A stretch of DNA of 64,000 nucleotides from Microbacterium esteraromaticum (GTDB taxonomy: Bacteria; Actinomycetota; Actinomycetes; Actinomycetales; Microbacteriaceae). Position numbers and translations under genes: made by a program. The stretch spans positions 930,001-994,000 of the forward strand of contig NZ_CP043732.1 in assembly GCF_014084045.1 (NCBI RefSeq), read 5' to 3'. Below are positions 8,508-17,675 of the stretch, one piece after another. Within the stretch, counting starts at the first letter, position 1. Every line of letters starts with the position of its first letter. The notes under the pieces were generated by a model. The model did no database searches and had not been told where the DNA came from. It saw nothing but the letters and a program-made list of their open reading frames with translations.

Positions 8508-9220
8508 TCCGGGTGCTGCTCGTCGACGACCACGCGATGCTGCGCGCAGGGTTCCGTGCGATCCTCGGCACGCAGCCCGACATCGAGGTGGTCGCAGAGG
8601 CAGCCACCGGTGCCGAGGGCGTGTCCCTCGCCGCCGAGCTGCAACCCGACGTCATCACCATGGACGTGCAGATGCCGGACATGGACGGCATCGAGGCCAC
8701 GCGGCGCATCGTCGCGGATCCCTCGGTCACGGCATCGGTCGCCATCGTCACCACGTTCGACCGCGACGAGTACCTCTTCCAGGCGCTGGATGCCGGGGCC
8801 GGGGGCTTCCTGCTGAAGAACGCCGGACCCGAGGAGCTGATCACGGCCGTGAGAGCCCTCGCCGCAGGCGACGGGATACTGGCTCCGGAGGTGACCAGGC
8901 GGGTGCTCGCACGGTTCTCGGCGCCGCCTGTCGCTGCGCGCCCTTCGCCGCACCCGCCCGGTTCGGGGATTGCGGACGAGCGTCGAGACCTCGCGCCCGC
9001 CGTCGTTCAGGGCGGCATCCTCGCCGAGCCGCTGACCGACCGGGAATCCGAGGTGCTCGCCCTGATGGCCGATGCACGCAGCAATGCCGAGATCGCCGGC
9101 GCGCTCTTCATCGGCGAGGCGACCGTGAAGACGCACGTGTCGCGCGTCCTGCAGAAGCTCGGCGCACGCGACCGGGTGCAGGCGATCGTGCTGGCCCACC
9201 GCCACGGGCTCACTCGATGA
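8504..9220 (+). CDS. LuxR/NarL-family response regulator, 238 aa
   Basis: The receiver domain (about residues 1-120) has acidic pocket DD8-9, phospho-acceptor Asp54 in VITMDVQMPD and the conserved Lys in FLLKNAG. A linker richer in Pro follows, then a LuxR-type helix-turn-helix LTDRESEVLALMADARSNAEIAGALFIGEATVKTH (about 171-205). It overlaps the kinase gene upstream (ATGA) and the BenE-type transporter gene downstream (ATGA), so all three are one transcript. Confidence 0.93.
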   Translation: MIRVLLVDDHAMLRAGFRAILGTQPDIEVVAEAATGAEGVSLAAELQPDVITMDVQMPDMDGIEATRRIVADPSVTASVAIVTTFDRDEYLFQALDAGAGGFLLKNAGPEELITAVRALAAGDGILAPEVTRRVLARFSAPPVAARPSPHPPGSGIADERRDLAPAVVQGGILAEPLTDRESEVLALMADARSNAEIAGALFIGEATVKTHVSRVLQKLGARDRVQAIVLAHRHGLTR

Positions 9221-10404
9221 GCGCCGTCGCCCGGGCATCCGGTCCCGCCCCCGCGACCCGCCCGATCACCGCCGGCGTCGTCACGGCCCTCGTCGGGTTC
9301 ACCAGCTCGTTCGCCGTCGTCCTCACCGGACTCGACGCGGTCGGCGCGACCCCCGCGCAGGCGGCCAGCGGCCTGCTGGCGCTCAGCCTGACGATGGGCG
9401 CCGCGTGCATCATCCTCGCCTGGCGGTACCGCATGCCGATCACATCGGCCTGGTCGACCCCCGGCGCGGCGCTCCTCGCCGCGGTCAGCGTCGTCGACGG
9501 CGGCTGGCCAGCGGCGGTCGGCGCCTTCCTCGTCGTCGCGGCGCTCATCCTGCTCACCGCCCTCGTCCCGCGCCTCGGCACGCTGATCGCCGCGATCCCG
9601 CCGTCGATCGCGCAGGCCATGCTGGCCGGGGTCCTGCTGCCGCTGTGCCTCGCCCCGGTCACCGGCATCGTCGCCAACCCTTGGGGCGTCGTCCCCGTGG
9701 TGCTCACCTGGCTCATCGTCACGCGGTTCGCCCCGCGCTGGGCGGTGCCCGCGGCATTCGTGACCGCGACGGTCGTGGTTGTGGTCGGCATCGCTGCATC
9801 CGGGACCGACGTCGATCCCGCCGTGCTGCTGCCCGCCATCGCATTCACCGCCCCGACATTCACCGTCGGGTCGATCGTCGGCATCGCGCTGCCTCTGTTC
9901 ATCGTGACGATGGCCTCGCAGAACGTGCCCGGCATCGCCGTGATGCGCAGCTTCGGATACGAGGTGCCCTGGCGCCCGTCGATGCTCGTCACCGGCATCG
10001 GCACCGCGCTCAGCGCTCCGGCCGGCGGCCACGCGATCAACCTCGCCGCGATCAGCGCGGCCCTCGCCGCTGCGCCCGAGGCGGAGCCCGACCCCGCCCG
10101 TAGGTGGATCGCCGGCGTCTCGACCGGTGTCTCGTACATCGTGCTCGGCGGCCTGTCGGCCGTCTTCGCGGCGCTGGTGCTGATGGCACCGGCGGCCGTC
10201 ATCCCCGCTGTCGCAGGGCTGGCGCTGCTCGGCGCGTTCGGCTCGGCGGTGCAGCAGGCGATCGACGACCCCGGCGAGCGGATGCCTGCGGTGGTGACCT
10301 TCCTCGTCGCGGCCTCCGGGATCGCCCTGCTCGGCATCAGCGCCGCCTTCTGGGCTCTCGTCGCGGGTCTCGTCGTTCGCGCAGCACTGCATCTCGGGCG
10401 CTAG
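9217..10404 (+). CDS. benE: BenE-family benzoate/H+ symporter-like protein, 395 aa
   Basis: The protein is very hydrophobic, with about 11-12 membrane segments. It carries BenE-family features such as TSAWSTPGAALL near segment 3, MASQNVPGIAVMRSFGY and SAPAGGHAINLAAISAAL. BenE proteins import aromatic acids such as benzoate with protons. The gene starts inside the response-regulator stop (ATGA). This arrangement suggests the two-component system and the transporter act together. No aromatic-degradation genes are nearby, so the substrate is uncertain. Confidence 0.85.
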   Translation: MSAVARASGPAPATRPITAGVVTALVGFTSSFAVVLTGLDAVGATPAQAASGLLALSLTMGAACIILAWRYRMPITSAWSTPGAALLAAVSVVDGGWPAAVGAFLVVAALILLTALVPRLGTLIAAIPPSIAQAMLAGVLLPLCLAPVTGIVANPWGVVPVVLTWLIVTRFAPRWAVPAAFVTATVVVVVGIAASGTDVDPAVLLPAIAFTAPTFTVGSIVGIALPLFIVTMASQNVPGIAVMRSFGYEVPWRPSMLVTGIGTALSAPAGGHAINLAAISAALAAAPEAEPDPARRWIAGVSTGVSYIVLGGLSAVFAALVLMAPAAVIPAVAGLALLGAFGSAVQQAIDDPGERMPAVVTFLVAASGIALLGISAAFWALVAGLVVRAALHLGR

Positions 10405-10477
10405 GCCGCGCGGCGGATGCGCCGGATCAGCCGCAGGGGGGATGCCCCGCACCGCCTCGGCTCCCTAGCGTGATGGC

Positions 10478-11368
10478 ATGAGCTTCCTCAGACTCGACGG
10501 CATCACCAAGAGCTACGGCTCGCGCAGGGTGCTCGACGGCATCCGGTTCGACGTCGCCCCCGGGCGGCTGACCGGGTTCGTCGGCGGCAACGGCGCGGGC
10601 AAGACGACCACCATGCGGATCATCCTCGGCGTGCTCGGGGCCGACGGCGGAACCGTGACCCTGGGCGACCGGCCGGCGACGACCGACGACCGGCAGCGCT
10701 TCGGGTACATGCCCGAGGAGCGCGGGCTGTATCCGAAGATGAAGGTGCTCGAGCAGGTCGTGTACCTCGCCCGCCTGCACGGCTTCAGCCGGGCGGATGC
10801 CACGACCCGCGCCACCGCGCTGCTCGAGGAGCTCGGGCTCGGCGAGCGCCTGAACGAGAAGATCGAGGCGCTGTCGCTGGGCAACCAGCAGCGTGCGCAG
10901 ATCGCCGCCGCGCTCGTGCACGACCCCCAGGTTCTCATCCTCGACGAGCCGTTCTCGGGCCTCGATCCGCTGGCCGTCGACGTCGTCGCCGAGGTGCTGC
11001 AGCGCCGGGCCTCGGCCGGCGCCGCGATCCTCTTCTCATCGCACCAGCTCGACGTGGTGGAGCGCCTCTGCGACGACCTGATCATCATCGCCGGGGGCAC
11101 GATCCGCGCCGCCGGATCCCGGGACGAGCTGCGCGCCTCGCACTCGACCCTGCGATACCAGCTGCACTCCAGTGCAGACGCCGGCTGGCTGCGCAGCGAG
11201 CCCGGTGTGACCGTCGTCGACTTCGAGGGCGGGTCGGCGCTGTTCGACGTCGACGCGCCCGACACCGCGCAGCGCGTGCTGCGTCAGGCCATGGACCGCG
11301 GAGCCGTGTCGAGCTTCGCACCCCAGCATCCCTCCCTCGCCCAGATCTTCAAGGAGGTCATCGCATGA
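10478..11368 (+). CDS. ABC transporter ATP-binding protein (NatA-like), 296 aa
   Basis: The Walker A motif is GGNGAGKTTTMRIILG (about residues 35-50). The signature is LSLGNQQRAQIAAAL and Walker B is VLILDEPFSGLDP, followed by the switch His in SSHQLDVVE. The C-terminal 80 residues form the extra domain typical of ABC-2 type exporter ATPases. The ATG follows a TAGCGT -10-like box by 7 nt. It overlaps the permease gene by 4 nt, giving a two-gene exporter of the Na+/drug or antibiotic type; the substrate is unknown. Confidence 0.92.
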   Translation: MSFLRLDGITKSYGSRRVLDGIRFDVAPGRLTGFVGGNGAGKTTTMRIILGVLGADGGTVTLGDRPATTDDRQRFGYMPEERGLYPKMKVLEQVVYLARLHGFSRADATTRATALLEELGLGERLNEKIEALSLGNQQRAQIAAALVHDPQVLILDEPFSGLDPLAVDVVAEVLQRRASAGAAILFSSHQLDVVERLCDDLIIIAGGTIRAAGSRDELRASHSTLRYQLHSSADAGWLRSEPGVTVVDFEGGSALFDVDAPDTAQRVLRQAMDRGAVSSFAPQHPSLAQIFKEVIA

Positions 11369-12432
11369 ACAGCGCCGTCTGGCTCGTCGCCGAACGTGAG
11401 ATCACCGCGAAGCTGCGCAGCCGCGCGTTCGTGATCGCCACCGGCATCCTGCTGCTGATCGCCCTCGCCGGAGTGCTGATCGGCGGATTCACCAGCAAGA
11501 GCCCGACTCCGGATGCCATCGCCGTCACCCCCGAGACCTCGGCTGTGCTCGACGGAATGCCAGGGGTCGAGGCGCACGAGGTCGCCGACCGAGCCGCCGC
11601 CGAGAAGCTCGTGACCGGCGACGAGGTCGAGGCCGCCCTCGTGCCGGGCGATGAGAGCGGGTTCGGGTTCGTGGTGCTCGCGAAGGAGAACGCGCCGTCG
11701 GATCTCATGATGATGCTGTCGCAGTCCCCCACCGTCGAGGTGCTGCAGCCGGCGGGCACCGATCCGCTGCTCCGCTATCTGGTCGCACTCGGATTCGGGA
11801 TCGTCTTCCTCATGGCTGCGTCGACCTTCGGAGGCACCATCGCGCAGAGCGTCGTGGAGGAGAAGCAGACCCGCGTGGTCGAGCTGCTCATCTCGGCGAT
11901 CCCCACGCGGTCGCTGCTCGCAGGGAAGGTGCTGGGCAACACGGTGCTCGCCATGGGGCAGATCATCGCCCTCGCGGTCATCGCGATCGTCGGGCTGATC
12001 GTGACGGGCCAGGAGGACGTGCTGAGCGGCATCGGGGCGCCGATCCTCTGGTTCGCGGTGTTCTTCCTGTTCGGATTCGTGCTGCTCGCTGCCCTGTACG
12101 CCGCGGCAGCGTCGATGGTGTCCCGCCAGGAGGACATCGGCTCGACGACCATGCCGCTCATGATGCTCGTGATGGCGCCGTACTTCCTGGTGATCTTCTT
12201 CAACGACAACCCGCTGGTGCTGACGATCATGTCGTACGTTCCGTTCTCGGCTCCCGTGGCGATGCCCGTGCGGATGTTCGTCGGCGAGGCGCAGTGGTGG
12301 GAAGGCGCCCTGTCGCTCGTGATCCTGATCGCGTCGTGCGTCGCGGCGATCCTCATCGCAGCGAAGATCTACGAGAACTCGCTGCTGCGGATGGGCGGCC
12401 GCGTGAAGCTCGCCGAGGCCCTGCGCGGCTGA
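11365..12432 (+). CDS. ABC-2 type transporter permease (NatB-like), 355 aa
   Basis: The protein begins MNSAVWLVAEREITAKLRSR, then one membrane segment (about 25-45), a large extracytoplasmic loop (about 46-125), and five further segments in the C-terminal half. VEEKQTRVVELLISAIPTRSLLAGKVLGN is the conserved cytoplasmic loop of the YhaP/NatB group. It forms the membrane half of the exporter with the ATPase upstream, by translational coupling. The substrate is unknown. Confidence 0.9.
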   Translation: MNSAVWLVAEREITAKLRSRAFVIATGILLLIALAGVLIGGFTSKSPTPDAIAVTPETSAVLDGMPGVEAHEVADRAAAEKLVTGDEVEAALVPGDESGFGFVVLAKENAPSDLMMMLSQSPTVEVLQPAGTDPLLRYLVALGFGIVFLMAASTFGGTIAQSVVEEKQTRVVELLISAIPTRSLLAGKVLGNTVLAMGQIIALAVIAIVGLIVTGQEDVLSGIGAPILWFAVFFLFGFVLLAALYAAAASMVSRQEDIGSTTMPLMMLVMAPYFLVIFFNDNPLVLTIMSYVPFSAPVAMPVRMFVGEAQWWEGALSLVILIASCVAAILIAAKIYENSLLRMGGRVKLAEALRG

Positions 12433-12478
12433 CGGCCGGCACGACGGCGCGCCGCGCCGGCGCGCCGCCCCCGCCCGT

Positions 12479-12543
12479 GAGACGTACGTTCCAGCACGAG
12501 ACGGTACTTCCAGGCATCCGTCTCGTGCTGGAACGTAAGTCTC
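12479..12543. repeat. intergenic palindromic repeat, family 1 copy A
   Basis: Two 26-nt arms (12479-12504 and 12518-12543) are inverted copies with a single mismatch, separated by 13 nt. The arms start GAGACGTACGTTCCAGCACG. The element lies between the ABC permease and the nitroreductase. A related copy is at 42251-42319 in an unrelated intergenic gap, so this is a dispersed element rather than a local terminator. Confidence 0.8.
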
Positions 12544-12679
12544 GTGCGGGAACACAAGTTCTCACCGGAAGGACGGAAAAGAACCGGGATGCGGGAATAT
12601 GCGCTCGCATAGACTCGTTGGAGCAATCTGGACGATGAGGTCCGCCCGTGAACAGCCGTACAACGAAAGGCCTCATCTG

Positions 12680-13267
12680 ATGAGCACGCCCGTGATCGAC
12701 CGCGCCGCCCCGACGGAGCACCCTGTCCTCGAGGTGCTCGCCGACCGCTGGAGCCCGCGCGCCTTCGACGCCGAGACCCCGATCGACGAGGCCAAGCTCT
12801 CCTCCGCGCTCGAGGCAGCCCGCTGGAGCCCCAGCGCCAACAACTCGCAGCCCTGGCGCTTCATCGTCGCCCGCCGCGGCACCGAGCTGCACCGCGGCAT
12901 CCACTCCGCCCTCATGGGCTTCAACCAGGCCTGGGCCGGCAACGCCGCAGTGCTCATCGTGGCGGTCGCAGAGACCACCGCCGAAGACGGCGCACCGATC
13001 TCGCACGCCGTCTACGACCTCGGCCAGTCTGTCGCGCACCTCTCGGTGCAGGCTCACCACGACGGCCTCGTCGTGCACCAGATGAGCGGCTTCGTCGCCG
13101 ACGACCTGCGTGAGGTCACCGGCCTCGGCGAGCGCTTCACCCCGATCACCGTCATCGCCCTCGGCGACCTCGGCGACGCGGGCATCCTGCCCGAGGTCCT
13201 GCAGGAGCGTGAGTCGGCACCGCGCGTTCGCCGCCCGATCGACGAGACGCTGCTCGCCAACGCCTGA
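12680..13267 (+). CDS. nitroreductase family protein, 195 aa
   Basis: An FMN-dependent NAD(P)H oxidoreductase is indicated by RWSPRAFDAETPIDEAKL, the FMN-binding ARWSPSANNSQPWRFIV (about residues 47-63), the HAVYDLGQSVAHLSVQAHHDGL helix and the C-terminal RRPIDE. Such enzymes reduce nitroaromatics, quinones or flavins. ATG 12680 is preferred because the homologous part begins MSTPVIDRAAPTEHPVLEVL; an upstream ATG at 12599 lies in the promoter region with a TAGACT box at about 12610. Confidence 0.9.
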   Translation: MSTPVIDRAAPTEHPVLEVLADRWSPRAFDAETPIDEAKLSSALEAARWSPSANNSQPWRFIVARRGTELHRGIHSALMGFNQAWAGNAAVLIVAVAETTAEDGAPISHAVYDLGQSVAHLSVQAHHDGLVVHQMSGFVADDLREVTGLGERFTPITVIALGDLGDAGILPEVLQERESAPRVRRPIDETLLANA

Positions 13268-13284
13268 GCGCAGCCATCCCTCGT

Positions 13285-13318
13285 CGAGAGCGCCGTCCTG
13301 ATCAGGGCGGCGCTCTCG
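13285..13318. terminator. strong hairpin terminator between convergent genes
   Basis: The stem CGAGAGCGCCG (13285-13295) pairs with CGGCGCTCTCG (13308-13318), and the loop contains the self-complementary CCTGATCAGG. It lies 17 bp after the nitroreductase stop and 25 bp after the end of the convergent membrane-protein gene, so it can serve both. Confidence 0.8.
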
Positions 13319-13342
13319 TCGTACAGGCCGGCTGCGGCGAAC

Positions 13343-14233
13343 TCAGTCTCGGGGCGGCCGACCGATCGGCGGCAGCGCCGGCTCGGCAGCCGGCTGGTTC
13401 AGCGGCGCGAGGGCCGGATGATCTCGCGCCGCATCAAGACCGTATGCCTGCGCCACGGCGATCACGGCGCTGAGCACGGCGCCGTCACCGCTCAGAAGCA
13501 TGGGGGCGGTCGAGGCGAACTGGCAGACCAGTGTGCGCGATGCGACCTCTGGGTACACCGCCGTCATCGCCGCATAGTCGAACGACAGCCACTGCCCGCC
13601 GACGTGCACAGCGATGCGATGCGAGGTCACGTACGCCCCGGTGCTCTGCCACTCGCGCCATTGCGGTGCCGCCTGCTTCGCCGCGCTCGATCGTGCGGCC
13701 GAGTTCGCGATCGCTGTCACCGCGAGCGCTCCGACGACGAACGCAGGTCGCCCCAGCGCGATCGTGGAGGACTGCTGGTACGCGACATCCTGCCCGTAGT
13801 ACCGGGCGTAGGTGACCGGAACGTGCCCGAAGAAGATCTCCCTGTCATACGGAACGACGTCCCATTGCTGGTGCAGCGCAGGCGGCATCCGCCCCTCCAT
13901 GATCGACGACCGCACCGCTCTCGCATGCTCCCACGCGGCTGCCGAGCTGTGCGCGGTCGCGAGCTGCTGCTGCTCGGATCGCGTGAACCTCCCCCGTGCA
14001 CGGCGAGCACGACGGTGCACTCGCGTCATCTCGATGATCGCCAGGATTATCAGCACGATCGGCGCCACGAGAGCCGTCAAAGAGATCAGGAACTGCCCGA
14101 AGACCAGCCACGCCGCGCCGACTCCCTCGCTGCGCGACTGCGCATCCCGTGCCCAGACGTGCAGCAGCGCAGCCACGAGATAGGCCAGCGGCGCGCTCAC
14201 CAGAAGCACCACCCACCTCAGATGCCGTCTCAT
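13343..14233 (-). CDS. membrane protein of unknown function, 296 aa
   Basis: Two N-terminal membrane segments (about residues 8-27 and 44-66) are followed by a strongly basic RVHRRARRARGRFTR stretch and a mostly soluble C-terminal region. That region has one further hydrophobic patch (about 160-180, RPAFVVGALAVTAIANSAA) and a Pro-rich end. I do not recognise a family. The coding pattern is good and no shadow gene explains it. Confidence 0.7.
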   Translation of the reverse strand: MRRHLRWVVLLVSAPLAYLVAALLHVWARDAQSRSEGVGAAWLVFGQFLISLTALVAPIVLIILAIIEMTRVHRRARRARGRFTRSEQQQLATAHSSAAAWEHARAVRSSIMEGRMPPALHQQWDVVPYDREIFFGHVPVTYARYYGQDVAYQQSSTIALGRPAFVVGALAVTAIANSAARSSAAKQAAPQWREWQSTGAYVTSHRIAVHVGGQWLSFDYAAMTAVYPEVASRTLVCQFASTAPMLLSGDGAVLSAVIAVAQAYGLDAARDHPALAPLNQPAAEPALPPIGRPPRD

Positions 14234-14385
14234 GAGGTCATGGTGTCATGCGGGCGGATCGGCATGAGATGCCGAGGGGTCATCTGTGGATAACTGATCG
14301 TCGATGGAGCGCCATCGCCGTCCCCTGAGCGCCATGCCGACTCCGCCCTGTTGCTTTCGCTCCGGCGGCGACTACCGTCGGTGTC

Positions 14386-15771
14386 ATGTCGACGACCACA
14401 ACGCTGTTCATCCTTGGTGCCACCGGCGACCTGACCTCGCGCCTGCTGCTGCCCTCGCTCGCGTCGCTGCTGTGCAATGAGCAGAAGCACCGGGTCATCC
14501 TGCGCGGGTCGGGCACCGAGGAGTGGGACGCCGAGACCTGGCGATCCACGGTGGAGAAGGCGTTCGCGAGCGAGCCCGAGGCCATGGACCGCGTCGAGGT
14601 CGCCGACTACGTGCGGGCCGATGTGACGGATGCCTCGGTCGTGGCATCCCTGGTCGAGACACTGGACCCGTCGACCGTGCTCTACTTCGCCCTGCCGCCG
14701 GCGGTGACCGCCGCGGCGATCGATGCGATGGCGGGGCTCACCCTGCCGGAGGGCACCGTGCTCGCGATGGAGAAGCCGTTCGGCCAGGACGAGGCGAGCG
14801 CCCGCGCGCTCAACGAGAAGCTGCTGGCCCTCGTGCCTGAGAGGCAGATCTTCCGCGTCGACCACTTCCTCGGCCGCTCGACGCTGCTCAACCTGCTCGG
14901 CGTGCGCCTGGCGAATCGCATCTGGGAGCCGGTGTGGTCGGCCGAGCACATCGAGAGGGTGCTGATCCGGTTCGACGAGTCGGTCGCGCTCGAGGGCCGT
15001 GCGCGGTACTACGACAAGGCCGGCGCGATGATCGACATGATCCAGAGCCACCTGCTGCAGGTGCTCGCACTGCTCGCGATGGATCCACCTGCGACCCTGC
15101 ACGAGCGCGACCTCCGCGACGCGAAGGCCGCCGTGCTGCGCGCCACACACGTGATGGGCGATGATCCCGCGACGGCGTCGCGGAGGGCGCAGTACACCGC
15201 CGGCACGCAGCGGATCGCGGGCGGCGGGTCGCGCGAGCTGCCCTCGTACCGCGACGAGGAGGGCGTCGACAACGTCCGCAGGACCGAGACCCTCGCCGAG
15301 GTGGTCTTCGAGGTCGCGAACGACCGCTGGGCGGGGGTGCCCTTCATCCTCCGCTCGGGCAAGGGCCTCGATCGCAAGCACTCCGAGATCGTGGTGACCT
15401 TCAAGCCGGTGCGCCATGTGCCGCCCGGGCTGAACGGCATCCCGGTCGACGGCGGCCGGCTGACGTTCTCGCTGGGGCCGGACGAGATGCACCTGCGCCT
15501 GCACGTGACCGGCGGCGACGACCCGTTCGCGCTGCGCGACGAGGACCTCGTGGCCGATCTCGGAGTGGGCCAGCAGCGCTCGTACGAGGAGGTGCTCGAC
15601 GAGCTTCTCGACGGCGATGTCGCCCTGTCGGTGCGCGCGGACGAGGCTGAGGAGTGCTGGCGCATCATCCAGCCGGTGCGAGAGGCCTGGGCCCGCGGCG
15701 AGACTCCGCTCGACGAGTACGCCGCCGGCTCCACCGGTCCCGCATCGTGGCAGACATCGCAGGGATCATGA
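14386..15771 (+). CDS. zwf: glucose-6-phosphate dehydrogenase, 461 aa
   Basis: NADP binding is shown by LFILGATGDLTSRLLLPSL (residues 7-25), the substrate site by FRVDHFLGR (Asp-His), and the catalytic region by MIQSHLLQVLALLAM; VPFILRSGKGL is also present. It oxidises glucose-6-phosphate for NADPH. The usual Lys of RIDHYLGKE is Arg here. No transaldolase, opcA or 6-phosphogluconolactonase genes adjoin it, so it may be a second, stand-alone isoenzyme. A TACCGT box 7 nt before the ATG suggests a leaderless mRNA. The following small gene probably shares the transcript. Confidence 0.9.
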   Translation: MSTTTTLFILGATGDLTSRLLLPSLASLLCNEQKHRVILRGSGTEEWDAETWRSTVEKAFASEPEAMDRVEVADYVRADVTDASVVASLVETLDPSTVLYFALPPAVTAAAIDAMAGLTLPEGTVLAMEKPFGQDEASARALNEKLLALVPERQIFRVDHFLGRSTLLNLLGVRLANRIWEPVWSAEHIERVLIRFDESVALEGRARYYDKAGAMIDMIQSHLLQVLALLAMDPPATLHERDLRDAKAAVLRATHVMGDDPATASRRAQYTAGTQRIAGGGSRELPSYRDEEGVDNVRRTETLAEVVFEVANDRWAGVPFILRSGKGLDRKHSEIVVTFKPVRHVPPGLNGIPVDGGRLTFSLGPDEMHLRLHVTGGDDPFALRDEDLVADLGVGQQRSYEEVLDELLDGDVALSVRADEAEECWRIIQPVREAWARGETPLDEYAAGSTGPASWQTSQGS

Positions 15772-15793
15772 CGACGGAAGACCAGGAGGAAGG

Positions 15794-16093
15794 ATGCTCG
15801 AGGAAGACCGACTGTCCGTGCAGGCGACGAACACCCACATCTACCGAGGTGCGCGCCTGCTCACCCCGCTGCCCGCGAAGGATCTGGCGTCACGACCTCG
15901 GGGCCTGCAGATCGTGTTCAGCGATGGCGTGGAGATCCCGGCCGAGCTGCTGCAGGACGACGCCGGCGACTTCGCGATCGACGTGCCGGAGTACCGCACG
16001 GCTGCCGGCTCGACGGTCACCACTCGTCTCTGGCATGTGACGATCGACGCGGTCGAGGACGCGTCGGCGATCGTCGTCGGCACGAAGGTGTGA
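15794..16093 (+). CDS. small hypothetical protein, 99 aa
   Basis: The ATG at 15794 has an AGGAGGAAGG ribosome site and lies 22 bp behind zwf. The product (MLEEDRLSVQATNTHIYRGA...) is soluble and beta-rich by eye, with no membrane segment, cysteine cluster or motif I recognise. It ends just before a strong hairpin, so it is the last gene of a zwf transcript. The function is unknown. Confidence 0.7.
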   Translation: MLEEDRLSVQATNTHIYRGARLLTPLPAKDLASRPRGLQIVFSDGVEIPAELLQDDAGDFAIDVPEYRTAAGSTVTTRLWHVTIDAVEDASAIVVGTKV

Positions 16094-16100
16094 AGACGAG

Positions 16101-16135
16101 ACGACGAGCCCGGTCGAGGCGACCGGGCTCGTCGT
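16101..16135. terminator. perfect 15-bp hairpin, bidirectional terminator
   Basis: ACGACGAGCCCGGTC (16101-16115) pairs perfectly with 16121-16135 around a 5-nt loop. It separates the zwf transcript from the convergent purine permease. Confidence 0.85.
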
Positions 16136-16151
16136 GGTGCGTCAGACGGAG

Positions 16152-17615
16152 TCAGTGCTCGGGTGCGTGCACCGGCACTTCCTTGCCCTCGCGGTCGACG
16201 ATCTTGCCGTCGACCACCGAGTCGCCGTCTTCGAGCGCGTCGAGGTACTGCACCGGGATGCTGCGCGTCGGGGCGGCCGCGAAGCTGTTGGCGCCCTTCG
16301 AGCGGCGTGCGCCGACATGGTTGAACAGCAGGTTCAGGAAGATCGCGGCGACCGCGGCCGAGCTGATTCCCGAGTGGAAGATGGTGTTGAACCACTCGGG
16401 CATCTGGTCGTAGATGGTGGGAGCCGCGATCGGCAGCATGCCGATGCCGAGCGATGCGGCCACGATGACCAGGTTCATGTTGCCGCGGTAGTCGACCTTG
16501 GCGAGCGTGCGGATGCCGGATGCCGCGACCGAGCCGAACAGCACGATGCCTGCGCCACCGAGAACCGGCGAGGGGATCTCGCCGACGACGCGGCCGAGCA
16601 CCGGCAGCAGACCGAGGATGACGAGCACCACACCGCCGGCGGTGACGACGAAGCGGCTCTTCACGCCGGTGATGGCGACCAGACCGACGTTCTGCGCGAA
16701 CGCCGACTGGGTGAAGGTGCCGAAGATCGGCGACACGGCGCTGGAGAGCATGTCGGCGCGCAGACCGTCGGCGATGCGCTTCTTGTCGACCTTCGTGCCG
16801 ACGATCTCACCCACCGCGAGGATGTCGGCCGTGGTCTCGGTGAGGGTCACCAGGATCACGATGAACATCGAGATGATCGCGGCGATCTCGAAGGTCGGCC
16901 AGCCGAATGCGAACGGCGTCGGGAACGCGAAGATCGCGCCCTCGCCGACCTGCGAGAAGTCGACGCGGCCGAGGAAGGCGGCGAAGATCGTGCCGGCGAC
17001 GATCGCGAGCAGGATCGACAGGCGCGAGACGGCGCCGATCGGCACCTTGCTGAGGATCAGCACGAACAGCAGCGTCACGAACGCGAGCAGGAGGTTCTGC
17101 GGCGAGCCGTAGTCGTCGGCGGTCGCGTTGCCGCCCATCGCCCAGCGCGCCGCGACCGGCAGCAGGGTGAGGCCGATGGTGGTGATGACGACGCCGGTCA
17201 CGACCGGCGGGAAGAACCGGATGACCATGGCGAAGACCGGTGCGATCAGCAACCCGATCACCGACGCCGCTATCACCGAGCCGAACACCGCGGGCAGTCC
17301 ACCGCCGTTGGTGACGATCGCTCCCATCGTCGCGACGCCGGCGAACGACACGCCCTGCACGAGCGGCAGCTGCGAGCCGAAGAACGGGATGCCGACCGTC
17401 TGCAGGATGGTCGCGAGACCACCCATGAAGAGGCACGACGCGATGAGTACGCCGATCTCCTCGGGGTTGAGCCCGGCGAGCTGACCGATGATCAGCGGCG
17501 GCGCGATGATGCCGCCGTACATCGTGAGCACGTGCTGGAGCCCGTATCCGAAGGTGGCGCCGATGGACAGGCGCTCATCTTCCGGGCGCAGGGCTTCCTT
17601 CTTCTGCTTACTCAT
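16152..17615 (-). CDS. NCS2-family purine (xanthine/urate/guanine-type) permease, 487 aa
   Basis: The protein is a nucleobase:cation symporter-2 with about 12-14 membrane segments. LRPEDERLSIGATFGYGLQH opens it. LPLVQGVSFAGVATMGAIV (segment 3) and the family signature stretch ILAVGEIVGTKVDKKRIADG follow, then QSAFAQNVGLVAITGVKSR. It is the second gene behind 8-oxoguanine deaminase (60-bp gap), so the imported substrate is likely a related oxopurine or guanine. It is a close paralogue of the permease at 55376-56875, with a matching hydrophilic tail (GDSVVDGKIVDREGK versus GDRYVDGKLVGADGK). Confidence 0.92.
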   Translation of the reverse strand: MSKQKKEALRPEDERLSIGATFGYGLQHVLTMYGGIIAPPLIIGQLAGLNPEEIGVLIASCLFMGGLATILQTVGIPFFGSQLPLVQGVSFAGVATMGAIVTNGGGLPAVFGSVIAASVIGLLIAPVFAMVIRFFPPVVTGVVITTIGLTLLPVAARWAMGGNATADDYGSPQNLLLAFVTLLFVLILSKVPIGAVSRLSILLAIVAGTIFAAFLGRVDFSQVGEGAIFAFPTPFAFGWPTFEIAAIISMFIVILVTLTETTADILAVGEIVGTKVDKKRIADGLRADMLSSAVSPIFGTFTQSAFAQNVGLVAITGVKSRFVVTAGGVVLVILGLLPVLGRVVGEIPSPVLGGAGIVLFGSVAASGIRTLAKVDYRGNMNLVIVAASLGIGMLPIAAPTIYDQMPEWFNTIFHSGISSAAVAAIFLNLLFNHVGARRSKGANSFAAAPTRSIPVQYLDALEDGDSVVDGKIVDREGKEVPVHAPEH

Positions 17616-17675
17616 TTTCTGGACCTCTTCGTCGAGTGGGACGTATCGAGTGATACTGCCGGTTGTTGCGGGATT

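Noticed and set aside
13418..14293. 291-codon plus-strand frame opposite the 296-aa membrane protein
   Set aside because: It is rich in His, Arg and Cys without motifs. The minus-strand frame has clear membrane segments and better codon positions.
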